Assembly: GCA_001777055.1 (NCBI GenBank)
Contig: MFCX01000005.1
Coordinates: forward strand, 26,181-41,835
Direction: 5' to 3'
DNA from: Candidatus Daviesbacteria bacterium RIFCSPHIGHO2_02_FULL_39_12
Lineage (GTDB): Bacteria; Patescibacteriota; Microgenomatia; Daviesbacterales; UBA10151
DNA length: 15,655 nt
Positions 8,042 through 12,591 of this stretch are shown piece after piece. Below the pieces are notes generated by a model. It saw only the letters and a list, made by a program, of their open reading frames with translations, ran no database searches and was not told the origin of the DNA. A program made the translations under genes and the position numbers. Positions within the stretch are counted from its first letter, which is position 1; each line of letters opens with the position of its first letter.

Positions 8042-8443
8042 TCAACTTTTAAAATTTTTGTCAAGTTTTTGTACAGCCCTATCAAAAATCTCCCTTAGCC
8101 TTCGTGCTTTTTGAAGATATGGTAACATCTCTGGTGTAACATCTCCGTTGTTAGCTTGTTCTAGGGCACGGGCCATCAGATCCGGTCTAAGAGGACCTAG
8201 TGCGTAAGTTTCAGTAGGCTTTAATTCACCTGCAACCTTTGCCATTCCACTGTATACTCGAAAAAGTCCGTCGCCAACTCTTACCATATCTGGTTCTACC
8301 CTATCCGGTTCTACTTTGTGTTCCTTTTTTCTTTCCATTTTATATCTCCTCCCTTCTTTGTAAGGATTATCAGCTCTAGCTACCGCTTCGGTTGCAGTTG
8401 GATCAAACCAGTATTCGCTTCTTCCCAGATGGTATTCTGCCAT
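8042..8443 (-). CDS. Unknown protein under isoleucine-leader attenuator (133 aa, or 98 aa)
   Basis: No family recognised. The first ATG (8443) follows the terminator U-tract directly; its ribosome site would be the GGGAGG of the terminator 3' arm, 7 nt away. A second in-frame ATG at 8338 (residue 36) has a very strong Shine-Dalgarno, GGGAGGAG, with 7 nt spacing, so a 98-aa product is equally possible or more likely. From residue 36 the protein is charged and soluble: MERKKEHK, a repeated VEPD, then RVGDGLFRVYSGMAKVAGELKP, and a helical C-terminus with LPYLQKARRLREIFDRAVQKL. There is no signal peptide, membrane segment or Cys. Nothing suggests an amino-acid biosynthetic enzyme, which makes the isoleucine leader puzzling. 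Confidence 0.6.
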   Translation of the reverse strand: MAEYHLGRSEYWFDPTATEAVARADNPYKEGRRYKMERKKEHKVEPDRVEPDMVRVGDGLFRVYSGMAKVAGELKPTETYALGPLRPDLMARALEQANNGDVTPEMLPYLQKARRLREIFDRAVQKLDKNFKS

Positions 8444-8467
8444 AAAAAAACCTCCCTTTTAGGGAGG
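8444..8467 (-). terminator. Attenuator terminator (segments 3:4) before the 133-aa gene
   Basis: CCUCCC-UAAAA-GGGAGG followed by seven U on the minus strand, with the ATG of the 133-aa ORF immediately after the last U. The same GGGAGG is the only ribosome site for that ATG, so folding blocks both transcription and translation initiation. Confidence 0.85.
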
Positions 8468-8521
8468 CCTCCAAAGTTGTTAGATTATTTTTAAATCTAA
8501 CAGGTCCTCCCTCTGGTGAGG
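8444..8521 (-). promoter_or_regulatory. Isoleucine attenuator
   Basis: Stem 1:2 is CCUC-ACCA-GAGG (8521-8510), whose 3' arm runs into segment 2. Segment 2, AGGGAGG (8512-8506), can pair with CCUCCCU of the terminator (antiterminator, stem 2:3), enclosing a perfect 9-bp hairpin UGUUAGAUU/AAUCUAACA (8502-8478) that contains the leader stop codon. Stem 3:4 is the terminator. The core is the same as in the other two units, although the flanking hairpins differ. Confidence 0.78.
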
Positions 8522-8565
8522 TCAATAATAATTTCTATAATTGAAATATTAAAATTACTTTTCAT
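8497..8565 (-). CDS. Isoleucine-rich leader peptide (22 aa)
   Basis: ORF from ATG 8565 to TAG 8497. Residues 7-14 read I-S-I-I-E-I-I-I, six Ile in eight, followed by D-L-T-R-G-R-T-C, where G-R is encoded by the antiterminator core. Stalling at the triple Ile would mask arm 1 of the 1:2 stem. It has the same length as the aromatic leader and shares the 12-nt stretch AATATTTCAATT with the Leu/Ile/Val leader. Confidence 0.75.
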   Translation of the reverse strand: MKSNFNISIIEIIIDLTRGRTC

Positions 8566-8582
8566 ATTTCTAAAGTATTTAA

Positions 8583-8612
8583 AATATACCATACTATAAT
8601 ACTAATTATCAA
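8583..8612 (-). promoter_or_regulatory. Candidate promoter of the isoleucine-leader unit
   Basis: On the minus strand -35 TTGATA (8612-8607), 18 bp, then -10 TATATT (8588-8583); each hexamer matches the sigma-70 consensus at five of six. Transcription would start near 8576, about 11 nt before the leader ATG. Confidence 0.55.
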
Positions 8613-8621
8613 GTAGGCTAT

Positions 8622-8749
8622 CTACCGTTTAGGTGACTTGGATTGAAAGCCTTTCAACTCTCCCAACAAACCCCTTTTTTGGAATTTAAGTTCTGCGCGT
8701 GAGATATTTCTTGTGATGTAATGTTGTCTCAGTTCAGCAAGTTTAACCT
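8622..8749 (-). pseudogene. Possible -1 frame continuation of the 26-aa ORF
   Basis: After the TAG at 8752-8750 the -1 frame is open from further upstream to TAG at 8622. It reads like real protein: NKSYTSVEVKLAELRQHYIT, then RNISRAELKFQKRGLLGELKG and a basic tail ending SPKR. It has no start codon of its own at the right place. Joined to the 26-aa ORF through a -1 shift near 8765 it would give a protein of about 71 aa. A broken gene, a programmed shift or a sequencing error all fit; no classical slippery heptamer is evident. No family recognised. Confidence 0.4.
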
Positions 8750-8830
8750 CTACACTGGTGTAGCTCTTGTTACGGGTGCGTTTTCTCCGGTCGGATCTTC
8801 AAATTGTCTTGCAACAGCACTTTCCCTCAT
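8750..8830 (-). CDS. Small ORF (26 aa) coupled to the 62-aa gene
   Basis: The ATG overlaps the stop of the 62-aa ORF (TAATG) and has an AAGGA ribosome site about 5 nt upstream, a classical coupled start. The product begins MRESAVARQFEDPTGENAPV and stops at TAG after 26 codons. It is probably the N-terminus of a longer protein whose remainder is in the -1 frame (8749-8622). Unknown function. Confidence 0.45.
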   Translation of the reverse strand: MRESAVARQFEDPTGENAPVTRATPV

Positions 8831-9018
8831 TATTTTCCTTTAAAAACATCACGAGTCCCGAAAACTATTTCGCCTCGTCTAATATCGGTAGTGGCAATTT
8901 GTGCAACAGGTTCATTATCCCCATTACCGATACTATCATATGCGCCACCATAATCAGTTGTTGGTGACCATCTTAAGTCTACTGATGTAGGACCGATTTC
9001 TTTTCGATCTGCTCTCAT
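8830..9018 (-). CDS. Unknown 62-aa protein under Leu/Ile/Val-leader attenuator
   Basis: No family recognised. The ATG has a full-strength Shine-Dalgarno (AAAGGAGGTG) with 8 nt spacing, which argues that it is translated. Sequence features: basic N-terminus MRADRK, a Gly/Asp-rich middle with DYGGAYDSIGNGDNE, and a C-terminal TTDIRRGEIVFGTRDVF that looks like short beta strands. No membrane segment, signal peptide or Cys. It is preceded by the third attenuator and followed by a coupled 26-aa ORF (TAATG). A plus-strand ORF over the same bases looks like a shadow. Confidence 0.6.
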   Translation of the reverse strand: MRADRKEIGPTSVDLRWSPTTDYGGAYDSIGNGDNEPVAQIATTDIRRGEIVFGTRDVFKGK

Positions 9019-9050
9019 ATTTTAAACACCTCCTTTCATAAAATTTCCAT

Positions 9051-9073
9051 AAAAAAACCTCCCTTGCGGGAGG
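9051..9073 (-). terminator. Attenuator terminator (segments 3:4) before the 62-aa gene
   Basis: CCUCCC-GCAA-GGGAGG with a GNRA tetraloop, followed by seven U on the minus strand. The next bases are an AUG that opens a four-codon ORF (Met-Glu-Ile-Leu-stop, 9050-9036), then the real ribosome site and ATG of the 62-aa gene. Confidence 0.87.
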
Positions 9074-9164
9074 CCAATCCTTTTCTGTTTCAGGTATTTT
9101 TACCTAAAAAGACCTCCCTAAGATGGCGCTCAAAACGAGCACCTCTAAGATAAGGAGGCTAAGG
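9051..9164 (-). promoter_or_regulatory. Leu/Ile/Val attenuator
   Basis: Segment 2, GGGAGGUC (9118-9111), pairs over 8 bp with GGCCUCCC (9075-9068) of the terminator, giving the antiterminator around a small hairpin AGGUA/UACCU. The competing 1:2 structure uses CCUCC (9158-9154) against GGAGG of segment 2 and contains a strong inner hairpin GGUGCUC-GUUUU-GAGCGCC. Arm 1 lies under Leu codons of the leader, so stalling there would free segment 2. It is the most elaborate of the three units. Confidence 0.82.
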
Positions 9165-9205
9165 AAAATTGAAATATTTGAATTAATTACCAATGTTTTT
9201 GTCAT
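9104..9205 (-). CDS. Leu/Ile/Val-rich leader peptide (33 or 36 aa)
   Basis: ORF ending at TAG 9104, starting at ATG 9205 (33 aa) or the in-frame ATG 9214 (36 aa). From 9205, 16 of 33 residues are branched-chain: eight Leu, five Ile, three Val, including F-L-S-L-L-I-L-E-V-L-V-L-S-A-I-L. G-R near the end is encoded by the antiterminator core, as in the isoleucine leader. Composition and position match ilv/leu leader peptides of enterobacteria. The predicted promoter starts transcription near 9212, which favours the 9205 start. Confidence 0.75.
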   Translation of the reverse strand: MTKTLVINSNISIFLSLLILEVLVLSAILGRSF

Positions 9206-9227
9206 ACAACTCATAGTATCCTAACAT
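9199..9227 (+). promoter_or_regulatory. Candidate aspS promoter
   Basis: Plus-strand -35 TTGTCA (9199-9204), 17 bp, -10 TAACAT (9222-9227). It overlaps the minus-strand promoter of the Leu/Ile/Val unit, so the two could interfere. The resulting aspS leader of about 30 nt would contain the palindrome at 9250-9263. Confidence 0.4.
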
Positions 9228-9246
9228 GAACTTTCCTTCTTGTCAA
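9218..9246 (-). promoter_or_regulatory. Candidate promoter of the Leu/Ile/Val-leader unit
   Basis: Minus-strand -35 TTGACA (9246-9241, perfect), 17 bp, -10 TAGGAT (9223-9218, four of six). The predicted start lies near 9212, just before the leader ATG at 9205. Confidence 0.55.
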
Positions 9247-9249
9247 CAG

Positions 9250-9263
9250 TCAACTTAAGTTGA
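9250..9263. promoter_or_regulatory. 14-bp perfect palindrome next to aspS
   Basis: TCAACTTAAGTTGA is a perfect inverted repeat. It lies just upstream of the -35 box of the minus-strand promoter and 1 nt before the aspS ATG. Half of it (GTCAAC) recurs twice just to the left. It could be an operator for a dimeric repressor or a small RNA stem over the aspS start; neither is shown. Confidence 0.4.
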
Positions 9264-9264
9264 T

Positions 9265-10590
9265 ATGATGCTTCCAATGGAGCGGACATTAGTTTTAGAT
9301 TGTATTAAAAAAATAGGTGAGAATGTCAAGATAGAAGGTTTTATACAAATTAAACGTGATCATGGTAAAATCACTTTTTTAGATGTTTCGGACAGAAGCG
9401 GGTTGATTCAGGTCGTTGTTGGCGGGGGGAGCGGTAAAGATCTTCGGCCTCAGGATGCAGTTTCCTTAATCGGTAAGGTTAATAAACGCCCCCCAAATTT
9501 AGTCAATCCCAAACTTGCTACCGGTGAAATTGAAATTTATACAGAAAAAGTGGAAGTTCTATCTAAGGCAGCAGAACTGCCCTTTGATATGGGCGGTAAA
9601 GATCTAACTCTGCAACTTCCCACCCTGTTAGATTATAGATCTTTGACTTTAAGATATCCCAAAGTTAAAGCCATTTTTAAAGTACAGGCTGCTTTAATGG
9701 AAGGTTTTAGAAAAGCTGCTAAAGAATTAGACTGTATTGAAATATTTGTTCCCACTATTGCTGCCTCAGCAACAGAAGGGGGAGCCGAAGTTTTTAAAGT
9801 TGATTATTATGGCCATAAAGCCTTTATGACCCAAAGTCCGCAACTTTACAAACAGATGCTAGTCCCTGTTTTTGAAAGGGTGTTTACCATTGCCCATGCA
9901 TACCGCGCTGAGCCTTCTGTCACTACCAGGCACTTGTCTGAATTAACTCAACTTGACTGCGAATTTGGATTTGTTGATTTCAATGATCTTTTGGATCTCT
10001 TGGAGCATGTAGCAGTTGAGATGCTTAAGTTTACAGAAACCATCTCCCAAGATTTACTCAAAGAATATGCAATAGAACCAATAGCCTTTGGAAAAATACC
10101 AAGACTAACTTTGCGGGAGGCTCAGGAAATAATCTTTAAGGAATTTGGCAGAGATAACAGAAAAGAAAAAGATCTGGCGCCTCAGGACGAAATTGATATC
10201 TGCAAGCGGACAAAAGAAAAAAATAAAACGGATTTTGTCACCATCACTCATTTTCCTACAAAAGCCAAGCCATTTTACACAATGCCCGATCCAAAAGATC
10301 CCGAGTATAGCTTAAGTTATGATCTTTTATTTAGGGGGGTTGAGATACTGAGCGGTTCACAGAGAATCAATAGTTACGAACAGCTGCTTGAATCTATTCA
10401 GACAAGAGGTATGGATACTAGAGATTTTGAGATGTACCTGCAAGCCTTTAAATACGGCATGCCTCCGGAGGGTGGGTTCTCCTTTGGGCTGGAAAGATTA
10501 ACAATGCATGTATTGAATTTGGCAAATATCAGGGAAGCGAGTTTATACCCAAGGGATATGGAGAGGGTGGATATTAGGTTAGGGAAATGA
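9265..10590 (+). CDS. aspS: Aspartyl-tRNA synthetase, archaeal-type (AspRS, possibly non-discriminating)
   Basis: It charges tRNA with aspartate; many enzymes of this type also charge tRNA-Asn. The N-terminal OB fold has IEGFIQIKRDHGKITFLDVSDRSG, given here as IEGFIQIKRDHG (23-34) and ITFLDVSDRSG (36-46). The class II core has TEGGAEVFKVDY (170-181), the substrate loop TQSPQLYKQM (189-198), motif 2 with AYRAEPSVTTRH (212-223) and LTQLDCEFGF (228-237), and motif 3 GFSFGLERL (404-412), closing with YPRD. At 441 aa it lacks the large GAD insertion of bacterial AspRS (about 590 aa), so it is the archaeal/eukaryal kind. There are start codons at 9265, 9268 and 9277 without a Shine-Dalgarno; family alignment favours 9277 (MERTLV). 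It overlaps the next gene by 4 bp (ATGA). Confidence 0.92.
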   Translation: MMLPMERTLVLDCIKKIGENVKIEGFIQIKRDHGKITFLDVSDRSGLIQVVVGGGSGKDLRPQDAVSLIGKVNKRPPNLVNPKLATGEIEIYTEKVEVLSKAAELPFDMGGKDLTLQLPTLLDYRSLTLRYPKVKAIFKVQAALMEGFRKAAKELDCIEIFVPTIAASATEGGAEVFKVDYYGHKAFMTQSPQLYKQMLVPVFERVFTIAHAYRAEPSVTTRHLSELTQLDCEFGFVDFNDLLDLLEHVAVEMLKFTETISQDLLKEYAIEPIAFGKIPRLTLREAQEIIFKEFGRDNRKEKDLAPQDEIDICKRTKEKNKTDFVTITHFPTKAKPFYTMPDPKDPEYSLSYDLLFRGVEILSGSQRINSYEQLLESIQTRGMDTRDFEMYLQAFKYGMPPEGGFSFGLERLTMHVLNLANIREASLYPRDMERVDIRLGK

Positions 10591-11519
10591 AGTATTATCT
10601 GCTTTCCGCTGCATTGATGTTAACTGCTGTTTTGGTTATTATTACTATTCCGCAAGCTATAAATTTAACAGAAAATACATTTATAAGTTTACAAATTCCT
10701 CAAAATAATTCTGCAGTTGCGGGAATCCAAAAATACAATATTTCTCCTGCTTCAAAAAATATTCCTGTCCCAAACTTGTCTGCCCGGGCAATTTTCGTTA
10801 AAGATTTAACCAGCGGGTCAATTTTATATCAAAAAGATGCAAATATTCCTTTACCTATTGCTTCTACCACCAAGATTATGACTGCTTTAGTCGCTTCCGA
10901 ATATTTCAAGCCGAATTCTATTCTAACAGTTAGAGAAGGGGCAGGAATCATCGGCTCAAAAGTAGGACTTATCTTAGGGGAGGATCTTAATTTTCGTTCT
11001 CTTTTGTACGGTATGTTATTAAATTCCGGAAATGATGCAGCTTACACTTTGGCAGAAAATTACCCTGGAGGAGTTTTAGGTTTTGTTTCTGCCATGAATA
11101 AAAAAGTGACAGAGCTAAATTTGACTAATACCCGTTTTGATAACCCGGCAGGATTTGATAATCCAAAACACTATTCTTCTGCAAAAGACTTAGCTGTGAT
11201 TACAGAGGAAGCTTTAAAAAATTCTCAACTGGCAAGGATTTTTGCTACCAAAGAAACTAATATTATCTCTTTGGATAAAAAATACAGGCACCAACTGACC
11301 AATTTAAATAGATTATTGTCGCAAGTAAAAGGAGTATTGGGAGTAAAAACCGGATTTACCGAAGGAGCAAAAGAAAATTTGGTAGCTTTTATTGACAGGG
11401 ATGGGCACCGGACTTTAACAGTCATTTTAGGATCTAATGACCGTTTTGGGGAATCAACAGGGTTAATTGAGTGGGTATATCGGAATTTTACCTGGCCGGA
11501 GTTTGGAACTGTTCAGTAA
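10587..11519 (+). CDS. D-alanyl-D-alanine carboxypeptidase (penicillin-binding, S11 family)
   Basis: It trims the terminal D-Ala from peptidoglycan pentapeptides outside the membrane. All three active-site motifs of family S11 are present: STTK (93-96, nucleophile Ser93), SGN (147-149) and KTG (254-256). The N-terminus (4-23) is a hydrophobic signal or anchor segment. At 310 aa it is a short DacA/DacF-type enzyme that ends soon after the catalytic domain and lacks the usual C-terminal beta domain and amphipathic anchor, so the uncleaved N-terminal helix probably holds it at the membrane. Start ATG overlaps the aspS stop (ATGA), indicating translational coupling. Its last 32 bp overlap the 3' end of the minus-strand gene that follows. 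Confidence 0.9.
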   Translation: MKYYLLSAALMLTAVLVIITIPQAINLTENTFISLQIPQNNSAVAGIQKYNISPASKNIPVPNLSARAIFVKDLTSGSILYQKDANIPLPIASTTKIMTALVASEYFKPNSILTVREGAGIIGSKVGLILGEDLNFRSLLYGMLLNSGNDAAYTLAENYPGGVLGFVSAMNKKVTELNLTNTRFDNPAGFDNPKHYSSAKDLAVITEEALKNSQLARIFATKETNIISLDKKYRHQLTNLNRLLSQVKGVLGVKTGFTEGAKENLVAFIDRDGHRTLTVILGSNDRFGESTGLIEWVYRNFTWPEFGTVQ

Positions 11520-12534
11520 TAGCAGGGACATAAGCAACAAATTCCGGTCCTTCAAAGACAAAAATCGGCTGCAGATAGGGGCTGTAATTTTGGGACAAAA
11601 AATATCCCAAATAAACTGAGATGACGGAAACATTGGGTTTTGGCGGCTTAATAATAACTACCCCTTTGCCTGATTTTAAGTCGGAAAGCGCTTCATCTGC
11701 GCTTTTAATGGGATAGGTGGCAAAAGTTGATGTGTCTATCGGGTAATACGTAAACTTTAAGGATAAATAATTTTGCAAATTATTGGCAGATTTATAAACT
11801 GTGGTGCTGATTAAGGAAGTGTCATATTGAGGGGTAAAAATTGATTTGTCATCCAAAGTCTGCCATAAAGAGATTTGAGCTGCATCTGCCTCTGACCGCA
11901 AAGCGGTTGGAGTGAAACTGTTCCCTTCCCTTTTGAGCAATACCACCTTAGTTCTGCCTTTTGTGAGGTCTGATTGGAAGATGCCCAAATTATTCAGTAT
12001 TTTTTCGAAATCTAAGACTAACTGATTATCGTTGTCCAAGTTTTCCCTGGCAGAAATAGTTGCTTGCTTGGTGTAAATAAAGTTACCGGTGTCTAAATCT
12101 ATATTTAAAATTTTGTCCCCTTCAGTAAATTGATAATGTGTTTCGGATAAAATTTGCGGATTAGTTAGAATGTCAAATTTTTCCGCCAAACTCTGGGATT
12201 TTTCTGCTGATAACAGACCGGCAAAAGTTTTAGTCACAAAGTAAACCTTGGCAAGTTTATTAAAACCTGCATCTATGCCTGTTTTGGGCAATCCGCCGGT
12301 AGTGGTGTCTATTGAGTAAGAAAAATTGGAAGTTGAAACATCGCTTTGCGGGAAGTCAGGCAAAGGGAGATTGCCAAACTTGATGTCAGGTTTTTCTTCA
12401 ACCGGAGGCAGATTAGCCAAATAATGCACATACCAGATTTTGTAGCCAACAAACGAGATAGTTCCCAGAATTAAGGTAAAAGCTGATATGGCAATAATTT
12501 GTTTTGTAAATATGGCAACCTGAGTTAGGGTCAT
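11488..12534 (-). CDS. Membrane-anchored protein of unknown function (348 aa)
   Basis: No family recognised. I chose ATG 12534 over the TTG at 12546. One hydrophobic helix near the N-terminus (QIIAISAFTLILGTISFVGY) is followed by a Pro-rich stretch, then about 290 polar residues with alternating strands and many Thr/Ser, so the bulk is probably outside the cell. The pattern (YSIDTTTGGLPKTG, then DKILNIDLDTGNFIY) and the late repeat-like strands resemble extracytoplasmic proteins common in Microgenomates. LPKTG occurs near residue 85 but is internal and not followed by a membrane helix, so it is not a sorting signal. It overlaps the carboxypeptidase gene by 32 bp tail to tail. Confidence 0.7.
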   Translation of the reverse strand: MTLTQVAIFTKQIIAISAFTLILGTISFVGYKIWYVHYLANLPPVEEKPDIKFGNLPLPDFPQSDVSTSNFSYSIDTTTGGLPKTGIDAGFNKLAKVYFVTKTFAGLLSAEKSQSLAEKFDILTNPQILSETHYQFTEGDKILNIDLDTGNFIYTKQATISARENLDNDNQLVLDFEKILNNLGIFQSDLTKGRTKVVLLKREGNSFTPTALRSEADAAQISLWQTLDDKSIFTPQYDTSLISTTVYKSANNLQNYLSLKFTYYPIDTSTFATYPIKSADEALSDLKSGKGVVIIKPPKPNVSVISVYLGYFLSQNYSPYLQPIFVFEGPEFVAYVPAITEQFQTPAR

Positions 12535-12572
12535 AGGTTTGGTCAAGTGTATAGCGCTTGATACATGGTTAT

Positions 12573-12578
12573 ATTATA
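12573..12578 (-). promoter_or_regulatory. Candidate -10 box for the 348-aa gene
   Basis: A perfect TATAAT on the minus strand, 38 nt before the chosen ATG. No convincing -35 box at 16-18 bp. The same AT-rich stretch holds plus-strand TATATT and TATACT that could serve gltX, so the intergenic gap probably carries divergent promoters. Confidence 0.4.
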
Positions 12579-12591
12579 CTATCAGGCAGTT

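Noticed and set aside
8767..8967. 66-aa plus-strand ORF
   Set aside because: It lies antisense to the 62-aa gene, which has a strong ribosome site and attenuator; no ribosome site or family pattern on the plus strand.
7790..9165. T-box riboswitch leaders upstream of the three units
   Set aside because: No T-box sequence (UGGNACCGCG-like), specifier loop or long stem I; the leader peptides and 1:2/2:3/3:4 pairing explain the terminators better.
9192..9223. Alternative Tyr-containing short ORF (MLGYYELYDKN) as the leader of the 62-aa unit
   Set aside because: It ends before the attenuator stems, so a ribosome on it could not control their folding; the Leu/Ile/Val frame runs into them.
12250..12310. 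LPKTG in the 348-aa minus-strand protein as a sortase signal
   Set aside because: It lies near residue 85 and is not followed by a membrane helix and basic tail.
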